Source: an uncultured Clostridia bacterium
Lineage (GTDB): Bacteria > Bacillota > Clostridia > Christensenellales > Borkfalkiaceae
Length of the DNA: 9,970 nt
Reading direction: 5' to 3'
Assembly: GCA_934254755.1 (NCBI GenBank)
Contig: CAKQMM010000025.1
Location: 1-9,970, forward strand
Of the stretch, positions 1 to 6,540 are shown in pieces. A model generated the notes under the pieces. The model worked only from the letters and a program-made list of their open reading frames with translations, made no database searches and was not told where the DNA came from. Numbering within the stretch: the stretch's first letter is position 1; each line of letters begins with the position of its first letter. The position numbers and the translations under genes are program-made.

Positions 1-190
1 TATGCAAATCGTACGGAAAGCATACCAAAAGTTCGCCGGCGTCAAGGTTAAACGAAACGCCGTTTACGGTGACGGGCTTAACGCCCCGCAAAACGTATAA
101 AACTTCAATCGACTTATGAATATGCGGCAAACAATCGTTCACGCCGCGGTTGACGTACGGTTCGGTAAATCTTTCGCCCTCGTAAAACAT
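1..190 (-). CDS. AraC-family transcriptional regulator, N-terminal sensor part (truncated by window edge)
   Basis: The first 63 codons are visible; the gene runs off the left edge. The translation begins MFYEGERF and continues with a cupin-type sensor segment in which PHIHKSIEVLYVLRG (about residues 23-37) and a later DAGELLVCFP (about 49-58) match the usual beta-barrel pattern of AraC-type sugar-binding domains. The C-terminal helix-turn-helix half is outside the window, so the family assignment rests on the sensor domain and on position. The gene is divergent from uxaC with about 210 bp between starts, the classic arrangement for a regulator and its target. The start is fixed: an in-frame stop lies four codons upstream and there is no other start codon between them. 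No Shine-Dalgarno sequence precedes the ATG, which is unusual beside its neighbours. Ligand is unknown; a uronate or breakdown product is inferred from the uxaC neighbour. Confidence 0.8.
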   Translation of the reverse strand, partial: MFYEGERFTEPYVNRGVNDCLPHIHKSIEVLYVLRGVKPVTVNGVSFNLDAGELLVCFPYDLH

Positions 191-196
191 ATAATC

Positions 197-225
197 ATTT
201 TACATTAAAACTTGCGGCGTGTAAA
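197..225 (-). promoter_or_regulatory. Predicted promoter of the AraC-type gene, implying a leaderless transcript
   Basis: On the minus strand TTTACA (225-220) and TAAAAT (202-197) are separated by exactly 17 bp, each one mismatch from the sigma-A consensus. The expected transcription start would fall at or next to the A of the start codon at 190. That fits the missing ribosome binding site. Prediction only; the spacing is seen, the leaderless reading is inferred. Confidence 0.45.
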
Positions 226-260
226 GCAAGGAAACCGCGGTTTTAGCATTATTTTTACTT

Positions 261-292
261 TTGAGCCGATAAATATAAATATTTAAGCCGAT
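261..292 (+). promoter_or_regulatory. Direct repeat TTRAGCCGAT, candidate AraC-type operator
   Basis: TTGAGCCGAT (261-270) and TTAAGCCGAT (283-292) match at 9 of 10 positions and start 22 bp apart, about two helical turns. The second copy ends 13 bp upstream of the predicted uxaC -35 box. AraC-type activators typically bind tandem half-sites spaced by about 21 bp just upstream of or overlapping -35, so this is a good candidate site for the divergent regulator. A 10-bp AT palindrome (276-285) lies between and partly within the copies. Confidence 0.5.
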
Positions 293-305
293 TTTTGCGC
301 CGTTA

Positions 306-334
306 TTGACGAAACGGGGCGGGGGTTGTATACT
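306..334 (+). promoter_or_regulatory. Predicted sigma-A promoter of uxaC
   Basis: TTGACG (306-311) and TATACT (329-334) are separated by exactly 17 bp, each one mismatch from consensus. Transcription would start near 341, giving a leader of about 60 nt. The spacer is very G-rich. Confidence 0.65.
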
Positions 335-353
335 TAAAAAACAAATAGACGGC

Positions 354-375
354 GCGGGCGTAAACCGCCGCCCGC
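354..375 (+). other. GC-rich hairpin in the uxaC leader
   Basis: GCGGGCG (354-360) can pair with CGCCCGC (369-375) across an 8-nt loop, 16 nt before the uxaC ribosome binding site. It has no U-tract, so it is not a terminator. It might affect mRNA stability or translation; no role is demonstrated. Confidence 0.35.
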
Positions 376-401
376 ACGAGCAATACCGAAAGGAGTTTAT
401 T

Positions 402-1793
402 ATGGGCTTTATTAAAGATAATTTTTTATTGAAAAACAAAACTGCCGAAAAACTTTATAACGACTACGCTAAATCTATGCCGATTTTCGACTATCACTGC
501 CATTTAAGCGAAAAACAACTGCTTGAAAACAAGCGGTTCGATAATATTTTCGATATCTGGCTTGCGGGCGACCATTATAAGTGGCGGCTTATGCGCAACT
601 TCGGTATCCCGGAAGAGCTGATTACCGGCAACGCCGATAAAAAAGATAAGTTCCGCGCATATCTTCGCGCGCTCGAATCGGCTTTCGGCAACCCCTTATA
701 CCACTGGTCGGCGGTCGAACTTAAAGAGTATTTTAACTGCGAGATAGAACTTCGCGAAGAAAACGCCGACGTTATCTGGAATTGGTGCAACGACTATATC
801 GCCCTTAACGATATAACCCCCGCAAGTTTAATTGAAAATTCGCTCGTTACGAACGTTTTCACCACCAACGAAATGTTCGACGATTTATCTACTTTTGAAA
901 AGCTTAGCGAAAAGTTTAAAAAATTCAAAGTGACCCCCGCTTTCCGCGCGGATAAAATTATGAATATCGACGCGGAAAAATATCCCGAATTCATTAAGCT
1001 TTTAGAAGCTTGCTCGCACAAAATAACCGATATAAACTCACTTGAAAAAGCGGTCGAGTTAAGGCTTAACGAATTTATCAAGGTCGGCACCAAAGCTACG
1101 GATATTTCGTTTGAAAAGGTTTTGCCCGTCGGCGACAGAGAAAAGGCGAACGAGGCGTTTATTAAAGCTATAGGCGGCGGCAAACTTACCCTTGCCGAAA
1201 TTGAAGAATTCAAAGGGTATTTCGCTTACTTTTTAATGAAGCTTTACGCAAAATATAACCTTAAAACCGAGCTCCATGTCGGAGCACTCCGCAACGTCAA
1301 CAAAAAGGCTTTCGACGCGCTCGGACTCGATACGGGTTACGATATTATAAGCGATTCTGAAAGTTTAACCGCGCTTGCAAGGCTGTTTGACAGGCTTAAT
1401 AACGAAGACGGGCTTCCCGCGTGCATACTGTTCAACTTAAACCCCAAAATGAACGCGGAATTTATGACTCTTATAGGCGCGTTCCAGGGTAACCCCCGCG
1501 GCGTTATGCAGTACGGCCCCGCATGGTGGTTCCTCGATAATAAAGCGGGTATGGAAAAACATTTAAGCGACTTGACCGCTACGGGGCACTTAGGCGTATT
1601 CGTCGGAATGCTTACCGACAGCCGCTCATTCTTGTCGTACCCCCGCCACCATTACTTCAGAAGAATACTTTGCTCGTATTTAGGCGAGCTTATCGAACGC
1701 GGTGAAATGACCGACGATTTAGCTTTCGTCGGTAAAGTGGTGCAAAATATCTGCTACAACAACGCGATAAATTACTTCGGAATGAACAAATAA
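402..1793 (+). CDS. uxaC: Glucuronate/galacturonate isomerase (uronate isomerase)
   Basis: UxaC isomerises D-glucuronate to D-fructuronate and D-galacturonate to D-tagaturonate, the first cytoplasmic step of hexuronate catabolism. The 463-residue product has the family's usual length (about 465-470). Visible hallmarks are the amidohydrolase-like metal motif FDYHCHL (H32, H34), LHVGALRN (about 291-298), the AWWF segment (374-377) and the near-invariant GMLTDSRSFLSYPRH block (402-416) followed by YFRRIL. The start at 402 is chosen because AGGAG (391-395) lies 6 nt upstream and MGFIKDNFLL is a typical UxaC N-terminus; the longer frame opening at 306 begins inside the promoter. It stands alone, with its own terminator, so fructuronate reductase and mannonate dehydratase genes must be elsewhere. 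Regulation by the divergent AraC-type protein is likely. Confidence 0.95.
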   Translation: MGFIKDNFLLKNKTAEKLYNDYAKSMPIFDYHCHLSEKQLLENKRFDNIFDIWLAGDHYKWRLMRNFGIPEELITGNADKKDKFRAYLRALESAFGNPLYHWSAVELKEYFNCEIELREENADVIWNWCNDYIALNDITPASLIENSLVTNVFTTNEMFDDLSTFEKLSEKFKKFKVTPAFRADKIMNIDAEKYPEFIKLLEACSHKITDINSLEKAVELRLNEFIKVGTKATDISFEKVLPVGDREKANEAFIKAIGGGKLTLAEIEEFKGYFAYFLMKLYAKYNLKTELHVGALRNVNKKAFDALGLDTGYDIISDSESLTALARLFDRLNNEDGLPACILFNLNPKMNAEFMTLIGAFQGNPRGVMQYGPAWWFLDNKAGMEKHLSDLTATGHLGVFVGMLTDSRSFLSYPRHHYFRRILCSYLGELIERGEMTDDLAFVGKVVQNICYNNAINYFGMNK

Positions 1794-1803
1794 TAAAAAA
1801 TTC

Positions 1804-1832
1804 CCGTCGCCAAAAAGCGGCGGTATTTTTTT
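1804..1832 (+). terminator. Intrinsic terminator of uxaC
   Basis: CCGTCGC (1804-1810) pairs with GCGGCGG (1817-1823) through seven pairs including one G-U, across a CAAAAA loop, followed by a T-rich tract with one interruption (1824-1832). It begins 11 nt after the stop codon. Confidence 0.85.
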
Positions 1833-1926
1833 AGTGGTTAGTGGATAGTTTTGTATGTCATATCGAGCGATAGCGAAATATCTCGCGGAAGCGGAAGCGA
1901 ACGCAACGTTAAACGCGGGGCGGGGG
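1831..1926 (+). repeat. Composite intergenic repeat, copy 1 (7-bp units plus hairpin repeat A1)
   Basis: It opens with 7-bp units TTAGTGG, TTAGTGG and ATAGTTT (1831-1851), then GTC and a hairpin repeat: arm ATATC (1860-1864), loop GAGCGATAGCGA (1865-1876), arm AATAT (1877-1881). The tail is CTCGCGGAAGC, GAACGCAACGTTAAACGC and a G-rich end. Compared with copy 2 it carries one extra GGAAGC hexamer. No coding potential is apparent. Confidence 0.8.
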
Positions 1927-1944
1927 TTATAGGACACTAAAACT

Positions 1945-1973
1945 TAACGTAGGGAAGGGGCTTGCTCCTTCCG
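1945..1973 (+). repeat. Dispersed stem-loop repeat B (forward copy)
   Basis: An 8-bp stem, GGAAGGGG (1953-1960) with GCTCCTTCC-side bases 1965-1972 and a CTTG loop, is preceded by TAACGTAG. The 29 bases recur in inverted orientation at 9131-9159 with one mismatch. A CTTTTTA stretch follows here, so it could act as a weak terminator. Confidence 0.75.
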
Positions 1974-1980
1974 CTTTTTA

Positions 1981-2068
1981 TATGTGGTTAGTGATTGGTT
2001 TTTGTATGTCATATCGAGCGATAGCGAAATATCTCGCGGAAGCGAACGCAACGTTAAACGCGGGGCGG
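1981..2068 (+). repeat. Composite intergenic repeat, copy 2 (7-bp units plus hairpin repeat A2)
   Basis: Degenerate 7-bp units (1981-2001) precede TTGTATGTC and a hairpin repeat whose loop and both arms equal copy 1 (arms 2011-2015 and 2028-2032). From GTC to GGGGCGG it is identical to copy 1 except for the missing GGAAGC. The start-to-start distance is about 151 bp, so this is a tandem duplication with repeat B between the copies. Confidence 0.8.
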
Positions 2069-2091
2069 TGATTTAACAACGTAAACTTATT

Positions 2092-2120
2092 AAATCGGTA
2101 GAAGAGTTTACCGATTTTTT
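2092..2120 (+). terminator. Intrinsic terminator with a possible competing hairpin
   Basis: AAATCGGTA (2092-2100) pairs perfectly with TACCGATTT (2109-2117), 8-nt loop, and a T-tract follows at once. An alternative pairing is available: GTAAACT (2081-2087) with AGTTTAC (2105-2111), which shares bases 2109-2111 and would break the terminator stem. No gene lies between uxaC and this point, so it is either a back-up terminator or part of an untranslated attenuator-like element. Confidence 0.7.
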
Positions 2121-2160
2121 ATTTTTTTAAATTTGTTATATTTAAAATTCTTTAAAATTT

Positions 2161-2182
2161 ATAACATAGTCAACAATGTTAT
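2161..2182 (+). promoter_or_regulatory. Inverted repeat upstream of the secreted-protein promoter
   Basis: ATAACAT (2161-2167) and ATGTTAT (2176-2182) form a perfect inverted repeat with an 8-bp spacer, about 45 bp upstream of the predicted -10 box, in very AT-rich DNA. The shape suits a dimeric repressor or activator site; the protein is unknown. Confidence 0.35.
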
Positions 2183-2223
2183 TAAAAGAAATTTGTGAAA
2201 ATTAAATTTAGGTGAAATTTGTT

Positions 2224-2232
2224 TGGTACAAT
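2224..2232 (+). promoter_or_regulatory. Extended -10 promoter for the leader / secreted-protein unit
   Basis: TGGTACAAT (2224-2232) is an extended -10 element (TG, one base, TACAAT). No convincing -35 box lies 17 bp upstream, which extended -10 promoters tolerate. Transcription would start near 2239, about 250 nt before the large gene and about 15 nt before a small ORF. Confidence 0.5.
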
Positions 2233-2253
2233 ATAAATGCTAAAGGGGTAGGT

Positions 2254-2343
2254 ATGCCCTTCGGCGGGTTATATATTCTTTTTATTCTTTTATATTTTTA
2301 TATTAAGGAAAGCGGTCGGCTCTGTCGTTATATTGCGCGTTAA
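2254..2343 (+). CDS. Possible 29-residue single-span membrane peptide
   Basis: A 29-codon ORF starts MPFGGLYILFILLYFYI and ends with a basic tail KESGRLCRYIAR. Residues 6-17 are strongly hydrophobic and could span a membrane, with the positive tail staying inside. AAGGGG (2243-2248) ends 5 nt before the ATG, a G-rich but imperfect ribosome binding site, and the extended -10 box would start the transcript just upstream, so promoter, binding site and start line up. Small hydrophobic peptides of this shape include type I toxins, small membrane regulators and leader peptides; I recognise no family. Against it, the stretch is AT-rich and an ORF this short can arise by chance. It lies inside the leader of the large secreted-protein gene and would be co-transcribed with it. 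Confidence 0.35.
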   Translation: MPFGGLYILFILLYFYIKESGRLCRYIAR

Positions 2344-2373
2344 GCGTGTCTTTGAGTGTTTAAAGCCGTCGCC

Positions 2374-2398
2374 CGTAAACCGTTTACGAAATTATAAT
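2374..2398 (+). promoter_or_regulatory. Operator-like palindrome followed by a perfect -10 box
   Basis: CGTAAAC (2374-2380) and GTTTACG (2382-2388) form a perfect inverted repeat about a single C, and TATAAT (2393-2398) follows 4 bp later. The arms resemble LacI/GalR-type operators (GTAAAC-GTTTAC core). No clear -35 box exists at the right distance, so this may be an activator-dependent or repressed second promoter for the large gene, or a hairpin in its leader. Confidence 0.35.
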
Positions 2399-2402
2399 TA
2401 TA

Positions 2403-2441
2403 AAAGGGGTACCCCTTTCTTGCGCCTTGCGGTGCAAGAAA
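2403..2441 (+). other. Two overlapping strong hairpins in the leader of the secreted-protein gene
   Basis: AAAGGGGTACCCCTTT (2403-2418) is a perfect 16-bp palindrome. The next hairpin uses 2416-2426 paired with 2431-2441 (11 pairs including one G-U, TTGC loop). The two share bases 2416-2418, so they compete slightly at the junction. Neither ends in a real U-tract. They lie about 40 nt before the ribosome binding site and may be an mRNA stabiliser, a processing site or a dispersed palindromic repeat. No known riboswitch class is recognised. Confidence 0.5.
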
Positions 2442-2489
2442 TAATCTATAAGACTATCGATTTTAAAAAACATTGTATAGGAGGATGAT

Positions 2490-5400
2490 ATGAACTTTAG
2501 CAAAAAGGTCAAAGGCTTTTTTATAAGTTCGCTGACTGCTCTTGTCGCCGTGTGCGGCGTGGCGTTCGGCGTGACCTATAAAAACGCCGCAGTAAAAGCG
2601 GCCGACGGGCTTTCGGACGACGTTCAGGCGATTATCGACGGGATAAATCTTAACGGTCAAACTCAAGCGATTACCGCCGAGTACGTTGAAAACGCAGTCG
2701 TTGCAAACGCGGGCGGCGCCACCGTTTCGGGCATACGCGTAACTTACGGTTCTAATACCGACGCTCAGCAGAACGTTACGGCGTTTTTCGACGGCAACGG
2801 ACTTAGCGCGTCCGATAAGATAGCGGGTTACGTCTTCGATACCGCCGTTACGGGAAGCAACAGTATGTATACCGGTTTCGGCGACGTACACGGCACGAAA
2901 TACTATATGTTAAACGGCTCTCATGATGGTGACAGCGCGGAAAATCCGCAAAGCTGGCTTACTTTGCGTTATTATAGTCCGCTCAGCAGTTACCAGTACA
3001 ACTATGGCACTGCGTTTGCTCCTTATCATAAAACGTCGGGCGTCGGCAGTTCGAGTAGCGCAAACATAGTCGCAAGCCGCGGCGCGTATACCGCAACTCC
3101 GTTCAACGTATATTACGATAACGGCAAAAACGTTTTACTGTGCGATAAAAAGGGCGAAACGGATAGCGGCGTATTGTTGCTTTACAACGTTTCCCCGTCC
3201 GATTATAATAATTATACTCACCCCGTTACGGGTGAAACGCTCGTTTCTTCATCTAAAACCGGCGTTGACAAAGTCGAAGGGTTCGACTATAACCGTATGC
3301 AGTTCGTTACGAGGACTATTGACGCTACCGGGAATTCTTACGTATTAACTTCGTTTGCAGGGCTTGATTTAACGAATAAAACGGCTGCGTATACGGCGGA
3401 AAACGCTCCTATACAGCTCGTCGATTACGAGTCGCAATTAGGCGTAAACAGCGTTATCATAGACGACGTTTACAATATCCCCGCGGCTCATCTCGCAAGC
3501 AGAATAACGAACGCTAAGGTTGCCGATTTTACCGGTACCGTAAACGTTTATAGCGGCAAAAGGAGCAGCACCGCCGCCGAATACGGCTCTTACGGTTATG
3601 CGTACGCAACTGCGGAGCAAGAACTCGGCGCACCCATAAAAACCGGTCTTACGGCAGGCGCGGAGTATGCGTTCCCTGCGGCCGGCGACTATACGCTCGA
3701 ATACGTTCAGGGCGATAAAAAACTTTACGTCGACGTTGCGGCGGTTAAGCTTTCCGAAGACGTTAAAGCGATTGTTGCGGCTATAAACGGTTCCGTGAAC
3801 GAATACAACGCAAGTAGCGGCAGCGTAAGCGCAGAGTACGTTTCGAATTATAATTATAACGGCGTAAAATTAAGCGGTATTAAAGTTACCGTTTCGGGGG
3901 CAAGCGACGCGCTTTACCTTCCCATGCTCGTTAAAATAAGCGACCTTACCTATAACGACAATACTTTGGGTTACTTTATGACTCCTGCCGTTCAGGGTAC
4001 GAACGACATAGGCGGTTTCCATGCATACTTAGTTTCCGCCGATAAAAACAGAGCGATTGCCGTCGAACACGGTTTAGACAGCGATAATAAAGATACCGCG
4101 TCTTCGCCGAGAACAAGCACTCATATAAGGGTGTTTGAGAACGGTTTAGGTAACGGCAGATATTTCGGCTTATACAATGATAGCAACACTGGTTATCCGT
4201 TCGGCACGCGCGGAATAAGGGGCGTTTCGCTGAACGGTTACGCAAAAGTTCCGTTTAATATAAGTTACGACGCAAGCCTTAACGCGATGTTCGGCGATAT
4301 AAACGCTTCTACCGGACACCCGACGGGAAATACAACTCGCTTTATGCGCGCGTTCGGCGTTTCCCCGAGCGATTATCCTAACTACGTCGATCCGACGACG
4401 GGCAAAAATTTAAAAGTAAACGGCAGTGCGAATTATTCCGCTTTCACCGGTTTAGGCGAATACGCTTATATAGGTTTCAGACCTTTACTGAAAAGCGGCG
4501 TTGAAAGCGCGTCGTTCGTTATCACTTCTTATGCGGGGGTTGATTTAACTAATCCGTCCGCTACGGCAGATAACGTTATTTCCGCTTTAAAAGCGAAAAA
4601 CGTTTACGCCGATGCCTTAGATAAAGAAGTAAACGTTCCCGAAATAAAGACGGAAAACAGAATTACGTCTGCGCCTGCTGCCGACGTGTTCGACGGCACC
4701 GTTACCGTGTATAAGGGCGTGCGCGAAGATAAGTACGTTAAGTACGGTTCCTGGGGTGCGGAATCCCTTGATTTCCCTAAAGAAGGCGGCGAAGCGGTAA
4801 ACGGCTTAACCTATTTAGGCGTTGCCGAGAACGGCGTTTATACATTCACCGAAAGCGGTAATTACACTTTGGTTTACGCCTCTTCAAGCGGTGAAACCGA
4901 AATTAAAGAAGTTTACGTTTCGGCAAATACTTACACCCTTAAAATCAACGCGTTTAACGCTAAGCTTACCGATGAAGACGGCAACCTTCTTGAAACGGGG
5001 GCAACCGTTTACAGCGGTCAAACCGTAAAGGTCGTTCCTAACGAGGGGTATACGCTGCTTAATGTCGGCACGTTAGCTTCTGCCGGTATATTGATAGGCG
5101 ATAAAGCTAATGCGAATATGTCGGGTGCGTACGGTAACTACAGGGTGCTTTCAAACGGCTCGTACGTTATTCAGGAAAGCGATGAAAGTACCGTTGACGT
5201 CGGCGTTATCGATATCGGCATAGCGGCTTATAAAACGAAATACAACGTTAAATTTTACAAAAACAAACCCGAAGACGCTACCGAGGGCGCAGCCGGCGCA
5301 AGAGATTTTGCGGTATATAAAGACGTGCCTGCAGGCTATACGGTTGACGGCAGATTATATTGTGTGTACAATCCGAAGGTCTTTAAACCCACAAGCGGAG

Positions 5401-6386
5401 TTGCTTGTTGGAACAACAACTTCGGTTGGGACGGAAACGTTTTATCGCTCGGTAATTATAACTGGTCGGGCGAATATAACGCGGCAAGCGGTGACGCTTA
5501 TGCTAAACCGCAGTTATTCGGTTATAAGGTGACTTACCCCGAAGGTTCGGCTCAAACTTCCGCAATATATAAATTAGGCGGCAATTATCAACCGACCGTT
5601 GATAGCGACGTAAGCGTAGAAGCTGCTTATTTGAGATCTTTCGTTGAGTATTCTACCGCAAAAATCGAAACGAGCGGAACGATAGGTTTGTCGGTTAAAC
5701 TCGGCATCTCGAAGCCCGATTACGATAGGCTTGTCCGCATGCTCGGCACCGAAACGGCTTTCGATATGAACGCGGTAATCACCACCGGCACCGTTCTTGA
5801 CGGGTTAGGCGCAGGGCGTAAAAACGCTTACCACGTCACGCGAGACAACCCGAGCGGTTGTGTTCAGGCCGCTATTAACCGCACGGCGGTCGCTACCGAA
5901 ACGTATAACGGCAAAGAGTATTACGTCTACACCGTTAAAGGCGTAAACATTCCCAAAGATAGTTACGCAAAAGGCTACGTGTTCGGCGGATATTTATCCT
6001 ATAATTGTCCGAACGGCGGTCAGGTTGTAAGGTTTGGTCAGGGCGGCGCGGAATTTGAAAAAATCAACGTTTATCAAGCGGCATGCACGACTTTCGGCGA
6101 GGGCGGCGGTAAAGTTACCACCGATGCTCCTTTAAGGTATTCGTGCGAAATAAACGGTTTGACCTATTATTCCGATACGCTTGACGAGCGCGGTATATAC
6201 TTTGCGGTTAAATATTACTACGTCGGCATGTATTTAAGCTACGTTACCGAAACGGAAACCGAGGGTTATACGAAGTACGAATTGAACGGAAAAACTTACT
6301 ATTACGATCAGACGGCAGTGAATAGCGACGATATCGTAAGGGCAATCAAGTTCTACAACGGCGTTTCGCTTGCTAAGGAGGTTTAA
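2490..6386 (+). CDS. Large secreted protein with two diverged ~380-residue repeats, function unknown
   Basis: The 1298-residue product starts with a Sec signal peptide: KKVKG, a hydrophobic stretch to about residue 26, and probable cleavage near AVKA-AD (about 35-37). Repeat 1 (about 41-420) and repeat 2 (about 421-810) share landmarks in the same order: LS-D/E-DV-AI at 41 and 421, AEYV, SGI-V, VSPSDY-NY with P-TG (about 234 and 623), TS-AG-DLTN, and F-GTV-VY-G followed by a Y-GS-G segment. A TLKINAFNAKLTDEDGN module (from about 815) and a C-terminal segment (about 1051-1180, ending FGGYLSY) follow; the latter resembles modules I associate with large clostridial surface proteins, but this is a loose recollection. 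No catalytic motif, LPXTG, S-layer homology domain or C-terminal membrane anchor is visible, so it is probably released or held non-covalently. AGGAGG (2479-2484) lies 5 nt before the start. The peptide gene downstream is translationally coupled. Confidence 0.85.
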   Translation: MNFSKKVKGFFISSLTALVAVCGVAFGVTYKNAAVKAADGLSDDVQAIIDGINLNGQTQAITAEYVENAVVANAGGATVSGIRVTYGSNTDAQQNVTAFFDGNGLSASDKIAGYVFDTAVTGSNSMYTGFGDVHGTKYYMLNGSHDGDSAENPQSWLTLRYYSPLSSYQYNYGTAFAPYHKTSGVGSSSSANIVASRGAYTATPFNVYYDNGKNVLLCDKKGETDSGVLLLYNVSPSDYNNYTHPVTGETLVSSSKTGVDKVEGFDYNRMQFVTRTIDATGNSYVLTSFAGLDLTNKTAAYTAENAPIQLVDYESQLGVNSVIIDDVYNIPAAHLASRITNAKVADFTGTVNVYSGKRSSTAAEYGSYGYAYATAEQELGAPIKTGLTAGAEYAFPAAGDYTLEYVQGDKKLYVDVAAVKLSEDVKAIVAAINGSVNEYNASSGSVSAEYVSNYNYNGVKLSGIKVTVSGASDALYLPMLVKISDLTYNDNTLGYFMTPAVQGTNDIGGFHAYLVSADKNRAIAVEHGLDSDNKDTASSPRTSTHIRVFENGLGNGRYFGLYNDSNTGYPFGTRGIRGVSLNGYAKVPFNISYDASLNAMFGDINASTGHPTGNTTRFMRAFGVSPSDYPNYVDPTTGKNLKVNGSANYSAFTGLGEYAYIGFRPLLKSGVESASFVITSYAGVDLTNPSATADNVISALKAKNVYADALDKEVNVPEIKTENRITSAPAADVFDGTVTVYKGVREDKYVKYGSWGAESLDFPKEGGEAVNGLTYLGVAENGVYTFTESGNYTLVYASSSGETEIKEVYVSANTYTLKINAFNAKLTDEDGNLLETGATVYSGQTVKVVPNEGYTLLNVGTLASAGILIGDKANANMSGAYGNYRVLSNGSYVIQESDESTVDVGVIDIGIAAYKTKYNVKFYKNKPEDATEGAAGARDFAVYKDVPAGYTVDGRLYCVYNPKVFKPTSGVACWNNNFGWDGNVLSLGNYNWSGEYNAASGDAYAKPQLFGYKVTYPEGSAQTSAIYKLGGNYQPTVDSDVSVEAAYLRSFVEYSTAKIETSGTIGLSVKLGISKPDYDRLVRMLGTETAFDMNAVITTGTVLDGLGAGRKNAYHVTRDNPSGCVQAAINRTAVATETYNGKEYYVYTVKGVNIPKDSYAKGYVFGGYLSYNCPNGGQVVRFGQGGAEFEKINVYQAACTTFGEGGGKVTTDAPLRYSCEINGLTYYSDTLDERGIYFAVKYYYVGMYLSYVTETETEGYTKYELNGKTYYYDQTAVNSDDIVRAIKFYNGVSLAKEV

Positions 6387-6387
6387 T

Positions 6388-6534
6388 ATGAAAAAATTAT
6401 ATAATTCTCCCGAATTTGAAGTTATAGACTTTATGCGTGCAGACGTAATTACCGATAGTCCGTCCGAAGCTCCCGCAGAGGGCGATGATAGCGACGACGG
6501 TTTTACCATAATAGATATCGGTAAACTGTTTTAA
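6388..6534 (+). CDS. 48-residue acidic peptide translationally coupled to the large secreted protein
   Basis: Starts one base after the large gene's stop codon, and its ribosome binding site AAGGAGG (6375-6381) lies within that gene's final Lys-Glu-Val codons, so translation is almost certainly coupled. The product begins MKKLYNSPEFEVIDF, continues with a DVITDS motif (19-24), then an acidic stretch rich in Pro, Glu, Asp and Gly (25-38) and a hydrophobic end (FTIIDIGKLF). It has no signal peptide, transmembrane span or cysteine. I recall short clostridial peptides with a Y--PE-E---F----DVIT-S pattern near large secreted proteins, but know of no established function and cannot check this. Possible roles include an export or assembly partner, a peptide signal or a leader-type precursor. 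A terminator follows 6 nt later. Confidence 0.75.
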   Translation: MKKLYNSPEFEVIDFMRADVITDSPSEAPAEGDDSDDGFTIIDIGKLF

Positions 6535-6540
6535 ACCAAT

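Noticed and set aside
306..401. Upstream start for uxaC
   Set aside because: The ATG-like opening at 306 lies on the -35 box of the predicted promoter and adds 32 residues foreign to the family.
794..1213. Minus-strand ORF inside uxaC
   Set aside because: It mirrors conserved uxaC codons and has no start signals or recognisable domain.
2403..2441. Known riboswitch or T-box in the leader
   Set aside because: No conserved core of any class known to me (for example T-box, SAM, c-di-GMP, cobalamin, TPP) can be found; only generic hairpins are visible.
2463..5532. Overlapping ORFs in other frames within the secreted-protein gene
   Set aside because: They lack ribosome binding sites and read as low-quality, arginine- or serine-rich shadows of the main frame.
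2490..6386. Sortase-anchored or S-layer protein
   Set aside because: No LPXTG-like motif, C-terminal hydrophobic segment or S-layer homology domains are present.
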